Shown here in pieces: positions 15,680-23,533 of a stretch of DNA of 64,000 nt. Below the pieces are notes generated by a model that had not been told where the DNA came from, ran no database searches, and saw only the letters and a program-made list of their open reading frames with translations. Where the stretch lies: contig NZ_CAHLAR010000002.1 in assembly GCF_903652925.1 (NCBI RefSeq), positions 744,001 to 808,000 on the forward strand, written 5' to 3'. The stretch's first letter is position 1, and the number at the start of each line of letters is the position of its first letter. The stretch comes from Achromobacter anxifer (GTDB taxonomy: Bacteria; Pseudomonadota; Gammaproteobacteria; Burkholderiales; Burkholderiaceae_B). A program made the translations under genes and the position numbers.

Positions 15680-17077
15680 TTACGCTCTCCTTTTCAGGGC
15701 TTCCAGCAGGAGGTCTTGCACCTCGCGCTTGGTTTCGATGCGCGCCAGCACGATCTCGTCGACCGTGTCGCGCGCCAGGATGTAGTGGATGAAGACGGGC
15801 CGGTCGTGGCCGGCCTGCATCTGGCGCGTGGGCCCGATGCGTTCGATGATTTGCTGGTGCTCTTCCAGGTTCCAATTGACGCTGAAGAACACCAGGATGT
15901 TGCCGCCGTCCTGCAGGTTCAGGCCGTGGCCGGCGCTGGCGGGGTGGGCGAACAGGACCGGGATCTTGCCGGCGTTCCAGTCGCGCAGGGTCTGCGGATC
16001 CTTGTCCAGCTGGCGGCCCTTGGGGAAGGCCTTGAGCAGGCGCGCCAGGTCGGACTTGAAGTGGTAGGCCACCAGCACCGGCATGCCGGCCGCTTCCTCG
16101 ATCACCTCGTCCAAGGCCTGCAGCTTCACGTCGTGGACCTCAGCCCACTGCGCGCCGTCCTCGCCGACATAGGCGGCGCCGTTGGCCAGCTGCAGGCACT
16201 TCATGGTCTTGGCCGCGGCGTTGAACGCCTCGACCTCGTGTTCACCGATCTGGGCGAACATGGCTTTTTCCATGTCGTCGTACAGGCTGCGCGCCTTGGC
16301 CGGCAGATCCACGCGGATCATGTTGACGATGGGCTCTTTCAGGTCGAACCAGTCGCGCGCGTCCAGCGACAGGCACAGGTCGCGCATGGCGTCCTCGATC
16401 TGTTCCTGGGCATAGGGCAACGGCTCGATGCCGTAGCCGTCGAAGGAGGGCCGGAACCAGCGCTGGCGGAACGCGTCGAAAGTGCGGCCCAGGCGCTGGC
16501 CCTGGTCCAGGTACCAAGCCTGGCCCCACAGGTCCTGCAGGCCGTTGGGGGAGGGTGTCCCCGTGAGTTCGATGAAGTGCGCCGCGTGCTTGTGCGCGAC
16601 GCGACCCAGCGCGCGGGCACGCTGCGTGCCCTGGCGCAGCCGGAAGCCCTTCAGCTTGGTGGACTCGTCGGCCACAATCTTGCGGAACGGCCAGGGCCTT
16701 TTCCAGCGGTCCAGCAGGTCGACCAGCCAGGGCAGGTTCTCGTAGTTGATCGTGAAGACACTGGCGGAAAACCCGAAGGCGCGCACCAGGGCGCGCTCGC
16801 GCGCCTTCACGTCGCCCACGATGGGCGTCACTTCCAGGTTGCGCAGGTGCTGCCATTTGCCGGCCTCGTCCGGCCAGGTCGACTGCGCCACGCGAAGGGG
16901 TGCGCAGACCAGCACAGGGCCAGGCTCGACCAGTTCGAGCAGGTCCAGGGCGTTCAGCGTGGACACGGTCTTTCCCATGCCCATGCCGGCCCAGACGCCG
17001 CAGCGCTGCACGTCCAGAATGTGATTCGTGATGAGCGCGCCATATGGGCGCGCGATGAAGGCGCGGCGCTTCGTCAC
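15680..17077 (-). CDS. phage SNF2/DEAD-like superfamily 2 helicase
   Basis: About 465 residues with two RecA-like lobes. Motif I is GMGMGKT near residue 30, motif II is 'VADEST', and motif III is 'LTGTPSPN'. The C-terminal lobe carries 'HPASAGHGLNLQ' and motif VI-like 'QQIIERIGPTRQMQAG'. This is the compact SNF2-type helicase commonly found in phage replication modules, often beside a VRR-NUC nuclease as here. The GTG at 17077 overlaps the upstream stop codon (GTGA), indicating coupled translation; a longer frame has no supporting site. It probably remodels or unwinds DNA during replication or recombination. Confidence 0.9.
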   Translation of the reverse strand: MTKRRAFIARPYGALITNHILDVQRCGVWAGMGMGKTVSTLNALDLLELVEPGPVLVCAPLRVAQSTWPDEAGKWQHLRNLEVTPIVGDVKARERALVRAFGFSASVFTINYENLPWLVDLLDRWKRPWPFRKIVADESTKLKGFRLRQGTQRARALGRVAHKHAAHFIELTGTPSPNGLQDLWGQAWYLDQGQRLGRTFDAFRQRWFRPSFDGYGIEPLPYAQEQIEDAMRDLCLSLDARDWFDLKEPIVNMIRVDLPAKARSLYDDMEKAMFAQIGEHEVEAFNAAAKTMKCLQLANGAAYVGEDGAQWAEVHDVKLQALDEVIEEAAGMPVLVAYHFKSDLARLLKAFPKGRQLDKDPQTLRDWNAGKIPVLFAHPASAGHGLNLQDGGNILVFFSVNWNLEEHQQIIERIGPTRQMQAGHDRPVFIHYILARDTVDEIVLARIETKREVQDLLLEALKRRA

Positions 17078-17553
17078 TGGCGGCCGTCCTTCTGCGCGCC
17101 CGCTTGCGCCGCGATGGTGAGCTTGTAGTGCGCCACCACGTCTCGATATAGGGCTCGGTGCAGGCTCTCTAGGCTGTTTCCCAGCCCGGTATAGTCCCAC
17201 GCCATATGCGTGCCGTTCATCGTCTGGAGAATTTCGAACGATGGCTCATCCGCGTCACCGGCCTGATCGTGCGCCCATTGCCTAGCTATTGTGTAGGCGA
17301 CGTTCACGTCTTTCGCGCTCTGTTTCCCCTGGGTAAGGAGGTCTAGAAAGCGCTTCTCGGTCAACGGCTCTATCCAGTACGTTTCGCTGTTTCGCGGAAC
17401 CCAGTGTTCAGTGATGCCGTCCGGGGATGCATACCGAGTCTTGTAATCTCCGTCTTCGGTGTATCCCACCACGACGACAAGGTGCCAATCGTTGCCGGGC
17501 CAGCCTAGTCGGGTAACGCAAACGGTACCCGGCGCAATGACTTTCCGTCCCAT
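17074..17553 (-). CDS. hypothetical early phage protein, 159 aa
   Basis: The domain is unrecognised. The N-terminal half (residues 1-60) looks like a small beta barrel ('VIAPGTVCVTRLGWPG', 'DWHLVVVVGY') and the C-terminal half is mainly helical. It is overlapped by four bases at both ends by neighbours in the leftward operon (ATGA/GTGA junctions), which strongly supports expression. It is cytosolic by sequence. Confidence 0.7.
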   Translation of the reverse strand: MGRKVIAPGTVCVTRLGWPGNDWHLVVVVGYTEDGDYKTRYASPDGITEHWVPRNSETYWIEPLTEKRFLDLLTQGKQSAKDVNVAYTIARQWAHDQAGDADEPSFEILQTMNGTHMAWDYTGLGNSLESLHRALYRDVVAHYKLTIAAQAGAQKDGRQ

Positions 17554-18521
17554 TACATGCCCTCCGGCTTGGTGACCGGACCGCCGTTGTCTGGCTCGGT
17601 CGGGCGGTCATCGAGGTGGTATTGCGCGGACAGGGCGGCGTCGATCACAGACTGCGCGTGCTTCCGCATGGCGACGCGCCCCGGTTCAGGTAAATGCTCC
17701 CAGGGATACCCCTTGAATTCAGTCATCGCCTTCGCGGCGGCATCCAAGTCGATGCCGACCCAGCGCACCGCCTCGCTGGCCTGGGCGGTTGCCCTTGGGG
17801 TCTGCTGCATGGTGTAGCTACCGTCAGCATGGCGAAGGAATGAAAAGCCCGCAGTCCGTGCGGCGTCGATGATTCCTCTCGGCACAGCCTCGCTGGCCTG
17901 GGGCGCGGCATTCAAAATTGCCTGTACCAGTCCTACAGCGTTGTCCCACGTGCTGTCGTTGGCGAAGTTGCTCAGCACCTCATCCACTTCCGGCAATTCG
18001 GCAATGCGCAACGCATCATGCCAACTCGTCGAGTTCGCGTCCTCGGCGGCAGGGACGCTGGTCTGAGGAGAGGCATAGAGGGCGATCCCCGGCTTGCAGC
18101 CGTGCTTCCAGTGAACATCCCCACGATGATCGGTTACGGCCACCGGATTCTGCGCCGCCCCGGCTACAGGGGCGCTTGCCAAGGCGGCGTTGTGCTTGGC
18201 ATATGCGCGGACCTCCTTGTGCGTTTTCAGTCCGGGGCCGGTTCCGGCCCACGCCGCGATATGTTCCAGGGCGAAGACCGCGCGCGGGGTATCGGCTACA
18301 GGGGAGCGCAGCTTTACCAGCGCTTCCACAACGCGCCGCATGTGGTCGTACTCGGCCTTGGCCTCCGGCTCGCTGGTCCAGTCGTCGCGGTCGCTGCTGG
18401 GCGTATGGCACTCGCGGAGGCTGTCCGCTTCTGCGATCAGGATGCGGATAGCCTCCCGGATCGGGTCCTGCATTGCCGCCGGAACTCTTCCAGGGCGGGC
18501 TATTGTGCTAGTGTTGGCCAT
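17553..18521 (-). CDS. mosaic hypothetical phage protein, 322 aa
   Basis: No catalytic motif is visible. The protein has a helical N-terminus, a middle stretch 'GIALYASPQTS' of the type common in modular phage early proteins (Ea22-like mosaics), and repeated 'APQASEAVPRG' / 'ATAQASEAVRW' linkers. The linkers suggest assembly from shuffled modules. The last part has a Pro/Glu-rich tail. It is at the head of this segment of the leftward operon, with its stop overlapping the next ATG by four bases. The role is probably non-essential and accessory, which is inference. Confidence 0.65.
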   Translation of the reverse strand: MANTSTIARPGRVPAAMQDPIREAIRILIAEADSLRECHTPSSDRDDWTSEPEAKAEYDHMRRVVEALVKLRSPVADTPRAVFALEHIAAWAGTGPGLKTHKEVRAYAKHNAALASAPVAGAAQNPVAVTDHRGDVHWKHGCKPGIALYASPQTSVPAAEDANSTSWHDALRIAELPEVDEVLSNFANDSTWDNAVGLVQAILNAAPQASEAVPRGIIDAARTAGFSFLRHADGSYTMQQTPRATAQASEAVRWVGIDLDAAAKAMTEFKGYPWEHLPEPGRVAMRKHAQSVIDAALSAQYHLDDRPTEPDNGGPVTKPEGM

Positions 18522-18555
18522 ATCCGGTTTTCCTTTCTCAACTAGGGGATTGACA

Positions 18556-18786
18556 GTGACTGCTCCGAACTACCGAAAGGCCGTGGCGAACCATGAGGTC
18601 ATCGTCCAGGCGGAAGAGGGAAGTGCAACTGCGGCGGTGTTCATTCGTCAGCCAGGTGGCACAGCGAAGGAGGCGAAGCTGCCCATTGAGGTGCTTGTTG
18701 CTGGGGGTCTTCCTCATCGGGCCGCATTGGCGTTTCTTGCCGACGCCGTTGCAGTGGGCATTGCCAACGCTCGATTGGCGGAATAG
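18556..18786 (+). CDS. small rightward gene inside the leftward early operon
   Basis: The 76-residue frame begins with GTG at 18556, preceded by AGGGG eight bases upstream, and encodes an alpha/beta product ('NHEVIVQAEEGSATAAVFIR', ending 'ADAVAVGIANARLAE'). It is divergent from the gene ending at 18521 and overlaps the 3' end of the minus-strand gene at 18714-19112 by 73 bases. The protein has a normal residue mix, unlike the antisense shadows nearby. No family is recognised. Confidence 0.55.
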   Translation: MTAPNYRKAVANHEVIVQAEEGSATAAVFIRQPGGTAKEAKLPIEVLVAGGLPHRAALAFLADAVAVGIANARLAE

Positions 18787-19112
18787 CCGTGCCTAGCGGC
18801 AACCGCACGTAGAACGACCGCCAGGTCATCCACCCATGCCGGCCAGGTCGGCTCGCCACCTGCGGCAAGCTCGGCCTGGTACTGTTTGCGTGCTTCGTTC
18901 GCCATAGCTGACAGGCGCGCCGCCGCGCCCGCCAACGGCGTATCGTCCGCCGCGCTGGCCGCGCCAACGTCGGCCGGCGCGCCGAACAGGCCGGCCATCA
19001 TTTTTTCGTGCATGGCCTCGGTGTCGCAGGTGGCGCAGACGCCAGGACCGCCGCAGCGGGCGCGGGCACCATCGGCGCGAGGGGTAACCCATCCGTGTTT
19101 CGTATCGCTCAT
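18714..19112 (-). CDS. hypothetical phage protein with Cys-rich N-terminus
   Basis: The 132-residue product begins MSDTKHGWVTPRADGAR, and a Cys cluster (C-x5-C-x-x-C at residues 20-29) may bind metal. The rest is Ala-rich and helical with 'EARKQYQAELAAGGEPTWPA'. The start codon is one base from the VRR-NUC stop codon, placing it in the same operon. The convergent small gene at 18556-18786 overlaps its last 24 codons. Function is unknown. Confidence 0.6.
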   Translation of the reverse strand: MSDTKHGWVTPRADGARARCGGPGVCATCDTEAMHEKMMAGLFGAPADVGAASAADDTPLAGAAARLSAMANEARKQYQAELAAGGEPTWPAWVDDLAVVLRAVAARHGYSANRALAMPTATASARNANAAR

Positions 19113-19113
19113 G

Positions 19114-19413
19114 TCATGCCTCCCGGGCCAGCGCATCCACGCCGGCGATGCTGTCGACCACCTCCACGCGAAAGCCCAGCTTGCGCAGGCGCGCATGCTC
19201 GCGCTCCTGCGCCGCGGTGGCGGCTTCGCCGGTGGCTTTGAACTCGATGAATTGGACGTAGCGCGCGACGATGGCCTGGTGTTCGGGCGGGATCGCGCGC
19301 AGGCGCAGCCGGTCCGGCACGTTGCGCCGGCCGGGGCTGGTGAACTTGTAGGGGAGGTCGCCCTGCGCCTTGAACATGGCGACCCCGTACTGCTCGATGC
19401 TGGACTCACGCAT
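19114..19413 (-). CDS. VRR-NUC domain nuclease
   Basis: The 99-residue stand-alone VRR-NUC (PD-(D/E)xK-like) protein shows the conserved 'SPGRRNVPDRL' (metal Asp), 'FIEFKATGEAAT' (E-x-K pair) and 'QEREHARLRKLGFRVEVV'. Phage members cut branched or flapped DNA and often neighbour SNF2 helicases, as here. The length is that of the minimal domain. Its ATG lies within the last codons of the small membrane-protein gene upstream (8-bp overlap), which implies coupling. Confidence 0.9.
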   Translation of the reverse strand: MRESSIEQYGVAMFKAQGDLPYKFTSPGRRNVPDRLRLRAIPPEHQAIVARYVQFIEFKATGEAATAAQEREHARLRKLGFRVEVVDSIAGVDALAREA

Positions 19414-19576
19414 AGCAGACACCCCAGACGTCGCATAGAGCCATCGCCACCAGGTCGAATACCAAGTAGCCCAAGACGCCCAGGCACACCAGCGCGCAGA
19501 AGACCGCGCACGCCGTGTCCAGGCGCCCCAGCGGGGGCAGGAGAGGGAATTCGTCGTCATCGTGGCGCTGGTGCAT
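19406..19576 (-). CDS. small single-pass membrane protein, 56 aa
   Basis: This short frame begins MHQRHDDDEFPLLPPLGRLD and is followed by one long hydrophobic helix (about residues 21-46, Cys-, Leu- and Val-rich). A near-consensus AGGAG site lies six bases before the ATG. Its end overlaps the VRR-NUC start by 8 bp, placing it firmly in the operon. An N-in membrane topology is suggested by the acidic/basic leader. The role is unknown; small early membrane proteins of phages often affect superinfection or host membrane functions. Confidence 0.65.
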   Translation of the reverse strand: MHQRHDDDEFPLLPPLGRLDTACAVFCALVCLGVLGYLVFDLVAMALCDVWGVCYA

Positions 19577-19579
19577 GGC

Positions 19580-20527
19580 TTACTCCTGGTCGTCGGGAAC
19601 TTCGATGAAGGCGCCGTCGGCCGCCAGGCGGTACCAGGTGTCGGGCTTGACACCGTCCTGGCCCGCGATGGCGCTGCGGATGTGCACGAGCTTGAAATCG
19701 TCGTCGCGGTAGCACAGGACGATGGCACTGCCGGCGCTAGCGCGGGCGCGGCCCTGGTAACCCGAGGCCATGGCAACGGAATCCTTGCCGGAAACGCTGG
19801 CGGCCGAGTAGTCGCCCGTGTTGCTGGCGGCCGAGCGGGCGCCCGTGTTGCTGGCGGCCGAGCGGGCGCCCGTGTTGCTGGCGGCCGAGTAGTCGCCCGT
19901 GTTGCTGGCGGCCGAGCGGGCGCCCGTGTTGCTGGCGGCCGAGCCGTAGCCCGTGTTGCTGGCGGCCGAGCGGGCGCCCGTGTTGCTGGCGGCCGAGTAG
20001 TCGCCCGTGTTGCTGGCGGCCGAGTAGTCGCCCGTGTTGCTGGCGGCCGAGCGGGCGCCCGTGTTGCTGGCGGCCGAGCCGTAGCCCGTGTTGCTGGCGG
20101 CCGAGCCGTAGCCCGTGTTGCTGGCGGCCGAGTAGTCGCCCGTGTTGCTGGCGTGGGAACGCTCTTCGGTTGCGGTCGCGCCGTTCGCCTTGTCCACGCG
20201 CGCCATGATCCACTCGACGGCGGACTTGATCAGCTGCGGAACCTTGATTTCCGCCTCGATGGTGATCTTGCCGCTGGCCAGCTTCGTGTCGCCGCCTTCC
20301 TTCCGGTCGATATCGCCGTGCGCGACCACCACGGCATAGCGGCTCTCGGCCGGCGCGTAGTAGCCGAACACGTCCAGCGGATACTCGCAGCTGTGGAAGC
20401 CGCCCGAGGCGCAGCGCACGACCTTGCCTTCGTGCTCGTAGGTCTTGCCCAGCTCGTACTGGTAGCCGCGGCAGGCGAGGTTCTTGTCGAAGCCCTTGAA
20501 CGCGGTGATGCGGGTGTCGTTGCTCAT
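19580..20527 (-). CDS. DUF7666-type protein with a 13-unit nonapeptide repeat tail
   Basis: The 315-residue protein has two parts. Residues 1-115 form a compact domain ('AFKGFDKNLACRGYQYELGK', 'CASGGFHSCEYPLDVFGYY') like DUF7666 phage proteins. Residues 124-247 are Ser/Ala/Asn/Thr-rich repeats of pattern xxSAASNTG, where xx is only DY, YG or AR. A short globular C-terminus follows ('VLCYRDDDFKLVHIRSAI'). The repeat probably makes a regular solenoid. Identical DNA units imply recent expansion. Two TTTGCTA-type motifs lie just upstream (20551-20579), so it may be controlled by the phage repressor. Function is unknown. Confidence 0.75.
   Translation of the reverse strand: MSNDTRITAFKGFDKNLACRGYQYELGKTYEHEGKVVRCASGGFHSCEYPLDVFGYYAPAESRYAVVVAHGDIDRKEGGDTKLASGKITIEAEIKVPQLIKSAVEWIMARVDKANGATATEERSHASNTGDYSAASNTGYGSAASNTGYGSAASNTGARSAASNTGDYSAASNTGDYSAASNTGARSAASNTGYGSAASNTGARSAASNTGDYSAASNTGARSAASNTGARSAASNTGDYSAASVSGKDSVAMASGYQGRARASAGSAIVLCYRDDDFKLVHIRSAIAGQDGVKPDTWYRLAADGAFIEVPDDQE
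19787..20137 (-). repeat. perfect 27-bp coding tandem array, 13 units
   Basis: Each unit has an invariant 21-bp segment and one of three 6-bp cassettes (GACTAC, TACGGC or GCCCGC, read on the coding strand). The order on the coding strand is DY YG YG AR DY DY AR YG AR DY AR AR DY. The last unit shares the first half but ends in VSG. Because the period is a multiple of three, gain or loss of units keeps the reading frame. Confidence 0.9.
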
Positions 20528-20550
20528 GTTGCGATCCTTGTGGTGTGGTG

Positions 20551-20579
20551 TTTGCTACAGTGAATTGCCTATTTGCTAA
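20551..20579. promoter_or_regulatory. TTTGCTA operator-like motifs upstream of the repeat-protein gene
   Basis: TTTGCTA at 20551-20557 and TTTGCTAA at 20572-20579 lie 24-52 bases upstream of the ATG at 20527. They match motifs at the repressor/Cro control region and at the early leftward promoter. Confidence 0.5.
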
Positions 20580-20590
20580 ACATTGAGGCG

Positions 20591-20614
20591 AAAGAAAGCC
20601 CGGCGAACCGGGTT
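20591..20614 (-). terminator. short hairpin with U-rich tail after the 66-aa gene
   Basis: Read on the minus strand, CCGGG and CCCGG pair around a TTCG tetraloop and are followed by GCTTTCTTT. It overlaps the stop codon of the gene at 20613-20813, so it would end transcripts of that gene. Confidence 0.5.
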
Positions 20615-20813
20615 AGGCAGGGGTGGCAGGGCGCAGCTCGCGCGGACGGTACGCCTTAGGCTGGCCGCAATAGGCGCGGCGAGCGTAAGTCAAGGCCCCA
20701 TCTGCGCCCCAGCCCTCGGCGCGCAACGACAGGTAGACGTTCGCGCTGAAAGCGTGGCCGCGGCTTTCGGCCAGGCGGTAGACGCGGCGGCAAAGCTTCA
20801 GACTTGCGGTCAT
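20613..20813 (-). CDS. small hypothetical phage protein, 66 aa
   Basis: A basic, helical product (begins MTASLKLCRRVYRLAESRGH, pI clearly high) with no domain I can name. AGGAG lies seven bases before the ATG. It has its own control region: an operator-like palindrome (20860-20873) upstream and a terminator at its end. It therefore looks like an independent unit within the early region. It could bind DNA or RNA because of its charge, which is inference only. Confidence 0.6.
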   Translation of the reverse strand: MTASLKLCRRVYRLAESRGHAFSANVYLSLRAEGWGADGALTYARRAYCGQPKAYRPRELRPATPA

Positions 20814-20848
20814 GTTCTTCTCCTGGTAGCTCGCCTGAAATTGGCGTG

Positions 20849-20873
20849 TTAAGCAAATATTAGCAAACGCTAA
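20849..20873. promoter_or_regulatory. operator-like palindrome TTAGC-AAAC-GCTAA
   Basis: The exact 5-bp dyad at 20860-20873 includes TTAGCAAA, the same word found at 27533 and 28203. A near-copy (TTAAGCAAA) starts at 20849. The region lies between the polymerase stop codon (20892) and the ATG at 20813. Confidence 0.5.
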
Positions 20874-20891
20874 ATTAAAAGGTCAACAACT

Positions 20892-23000
20892 TTATTCTTT
20901 GCGATAGCGCAACGCTTCGAACCCGGCCGCCGCCAGGGGGATGTCAGCCGCCCAGGCCGGCGGCGTGGCCATGATGCTGGCCAGGTGTGCGGCGTTGAAC
21001 TCAGGACTGTCCGGGGCTTCGGTAATGATTTCGTCGTGCACGGTCAACACGATCTGGTAGCCGGCCGCCTCGACCGCCGGCATGTTGTGCGCCAGGATGT
21101 CGCGCGCAAACGACTGGCAGGCGTTCTCGAACAGCTTGCCGCCGTAGCTGTGCAGCCGTGTCCACTTCCGGCTGTACTGGTTCACGCCCATGTACGAGAA
21201 CTTGCCGTTGTCGTCGACCTGAGGGGAGGGGTAGCACAGGAACCGGCCCGACGGCATGCGCACGCGCAGCCAGGCGCCGTCCCGGCGCAGGCGGAACCGT
21301 CCGCAGTCGATCGTCATGCCCGGGTTGCGGGTGGCGCGCATGGCGGACTCTTCCAGCGCGCCCCACAACGACTCAATGCCCTGGTGCCCGCGCCGCCATG
21401 CCCGCTTGAAGCTGTCGCAGACGATGAACGCGCGCTCGGACAGGCCGAAGGTGCTGCGGCGCTTGCGCACCGTCCAGTCGTACATGCCCTTGGCTTCGTC
21501 GCGGATGTCGTCGGGCAGGCCGGGGTAGGCGTCCTCGGCCATCTGCTCGATGTCGAATCCGTAGGTCAGAGCGCCTGTCAGGAACGCGCCGACGCCGCCC
21601 TGGTACGCCAGCATCAGTTCCATGACCTTGCCGATTTGACGCATGGTCTTGTCGACGTCTTCCGGCCGCACGCCGAACGCCTTGGCATATGCCACCTTGT
21701 ACAGGTCGGCGCCGATGCCGGCGTCGAAGTCACGGAATGCCTGCAGCTTCCAGGACTCGCCCGCCAGCCAGGCTGCGTCCCGCCCCTCGATGTTGGCCAG
21801 GTCGGCCACGACCAGCTTCTTGCCGCGCGGTGCCACGATGCAGCCGCGGATGGCGGCGCTGGCCACCTCCATGACGTTGTCATAGATGAGGTCCGCCGCG
21901 CCGGCCTTGATGGCGTCGATGCCGAAATCGATCTCGTCCTGCAGGGCCTCGTCGCGCAGCGTTCCGATCTTCGGGCGCGGCAGGTTCTGCGGCTGCCAGA
22001 GGCGACCGGCCCAGCGCCGCGTGCGCCCGGCGCCGGCAAACTGCAGCAGGCCGCGCAGCCGGCCGTCCGCGCTGGCGCCGTTGATGAGCCGCTTGTACTT
22101 GCTGGTGCTGGACGTGCTGGCCTGCAGGCGGATTGCCAGCAGCTCGCGTAGGGCCCACGGCAGCGCCTGGTCCTCGATGCGACGCTCCAGGGTACTGGCC
22201 TGCAGGTCGGGCAGCTCTACGCCATACTCGGCCAGCAGGTGCGCCAGCAGCTTGTCGCGCTTGGTGGCCGACTCGACCGCGCCGTCGGTCAGCTCCAGGG
22301 TGCGGGCGGCCAGGTTCTTCTTGGCACGCTCCACCGCCGTTACCGCCGCCTGTGCCAGCTCCCTGTCCACCAGCACGCCGCGCTGGTTGATGCGCTGGTC
22401 CAGCAGCCAGAGGTTGAACTCCTCGCCGCTGTAGTTCCAGGTGGGCATCTTGCGGTAGATGACCCGCATGGCCTCGATGTCCTGGCCGGCGTACTCCACG
22501 AACTGCGCCCACTCGGCAGGGTGGGTGTGGCGCGTCGCGCGGCGCAGGGCCATATTCTTGGGCCGCGGCTTGCAGAACAGCTGGATGAAGCCCTTGCCGG
22601 TCTTGAGCTTGCGCTGGTCCAGAGGCACATTCATCACGTCGCACAGGATGTCCAGCGCGCCCGGCAGGGCGTGCGTGTAGGCCTGCACCATCGTGTCGAA
22701 CCAGGCCGCCTCGGGGATCATGGCGTGCAGCGCCGGCTGGGCGTGCTTCATGACCGTGCGGTCGAACATGCCGCCGTTGTGCCAGACGTGCCGGGTATCG
22801 GGCCGCTGCAGGATCTCCAGCAGCGCGGCCGGCGGGCGCGGGTCGGCTGTGACATCCCAGACGCGCACCGACTCGTCCTCCAGCGCGTAGGCCCAGAGCA
22901 GGATCTCGGCCTTCTCGGCGTAGGCGTGCGTGCCGTAGGTCTTCAGGTCGCGCTCGCTGAAGGTTTCCAGGTCGTGGAAGGCGGTGGCGGTGGGGATCAT
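20892..23000 (-). CDS. phage family A DNA polymerase
   Basis: The 702-residue replicative polymerase has a 3'-5' exonuclease domain at the N-terminus ('DLETFSE' at 10-16, 'VWHNGGMFDRTVM') and a palm/fingers domain. Motif A 'VADLANIEGRDAAWLAG' is near residue 395, motif B lies around 457-475, and motif C 'VLTVHDEIITEAP' is near 650. It lacks the 5' nuclease domain of bacterial Pol I, as in phage polymerases. It lies in the leftward early operon with helicase, ssDNA-binding and nuclease genes, and would replicate the phage genome together with the primase-helicase at 28761. The HNH gene at 23534-23902 lies just upstream. Confidence 0.95.
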   Translation of the reverse strand: MIPTATAFHDLETFSERDLKTYGTHAYAEKAEILLWAYALEDESVRVWDVTADPRPPAALLEILQRPDTRHVWHNGGMFDRTVMKHAQPALHAMIPEAAWFDTMVQAYTHALPGALDILCDVMNVPLDQRKLKTGKGFIQLFCKPRPKNMALRRATRHTHPAEWAQFVEYAGQDIEAMRVIYRKMPTWNYSGEEFNLWLLDQRINQRGVLVDRELAQAAVTAVERAKKNLAARTLELTDGAVESATKRDKLLAHLLAEYGVELPDLQASTLERRIEDQALPWALRELLAIRLQASTSSTSKYKRLINGASADGRLRGLLQFAGAGRTRRWAGRLWQPQNLPRPKIGTLRDEALQDEIDFGIDAIKAGAADLIYDNVMEVASAAIRGCIVAPRGKKLVVADLANIEGRDAAWLAGESWKLQAFRDFDAGIGADLYKVAYAKAFGVRPEDVDKTMRQIGKVMELMLAYQGGVGAFLTGALTYGFDIEQMAEDAYPGLPDDIRDEAKGMYDWTVRKRRSTFGLSERAFIVCDSFKRAWRRGHQGIESLWGALEESAMRATRNPGMTIDCGRFRLRRDGAWLRVRMPSGRFLCYPSPQVDDNGKFSYMGVNQYSRKWTRLHSYGGKLFENACQSFARDILAHNMPAVEAAGYQIVLTVHDEIITEAPDSPEFNAAHLASIMATPPAWAADIPLAAAGFEALRYRKE

Positions 23001-23066
23001 GCTGCGGGGACTCCAGGTCTACCGGTACACTTGACGCATCTTGTGGGCGTCAACAGGGGGTAAAGC

Positions 23067-23531
23067 GTGCGAAAAATCATTGCTGCTGTGGTGGTTTTGT
23101 CTTGCTTCAGCGGGCCTGTTCTGGCGCGCGACCTTAATGCGGGCGCCGTCGCCCGCCTCTGCCTCCACGAGGCCGCCCGCGAGGCGGCGGGCAGTGCGCA
23201 GGCGCAAGGTCTGTGCACTACGCTTTTCGAAGGCTATTTGGCCGGCCTCAACGAGGGGGCATCCCGTGGCGTTTCCGCCGCCTACATGGATGACGCCGAA
23301 GTGTTCAAGATCACTGGGGCCGACGGCGCGAACGCCCTGGCCGAGCGTGCGGCAAGAGCCGTTGCTCGCGCGCGGTGTAACGCGCCGCCGAACTCGGACA
23401 TGCTCATTAACCGTTTTGTCGACAAAGTGGTGCACGTGAAGGACGGCAAGCTGACGAACACGCCCCTTGCCGATCGCACATTCAAGCTCGTAATGCGCCT
23501 CGTGCTTGATGAGGGCGATTGCAAGGGCTGA
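23067..23531 (+). CDS. secreted moron protein, Rap1a/Tai-like
   Basis: The 154-residue product has a Sec signal peptide (MRKIIAAVVVLSCFSGPVLA, cleavage after ALA-R). The mature domain has conserved Cys residues and 'CTTLFEGYLAGLNEG', which resembles the Rap1a/Tai immunity-protein pattern. The gene starts at GTG with an AGGGGG site and is transcribed against the surrounding operon, a hallmark of a moron expressed from the lysogen. A periplasmic role such as protection of the lysogen or exclusion is plausible but unproved. No convincing -10 element was found. Confidence 0.6.
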   Translation: MRKIIAAVVVLSCFSGPVLARDLNAGAVARLCLHEAAREAAGSAQAQGLCTTLFEGYLAGLNEGASRGVSAAYMDDAEVFKITGADGANALAERAARAVARARCNAPPNSDMLINRFVDKVVHVKDGKLTNTPLADRTFKLVMRLVLDEGDCKG

Positions 23532-23533
23532 CA

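Noticed and set aside
15650-17128. 492-codon plus-strand frame over the SNF2 helicase
   Set aside because: The minus strand has clear helicase motifs; the plus frame has no motif and no ribosome site.
19787-20137. Regular 27-bp repeats as a CRISPR array
   Set aside because: The units are contiguous with no unique spacers, read as one protein frame, and have no cas genes nearby.
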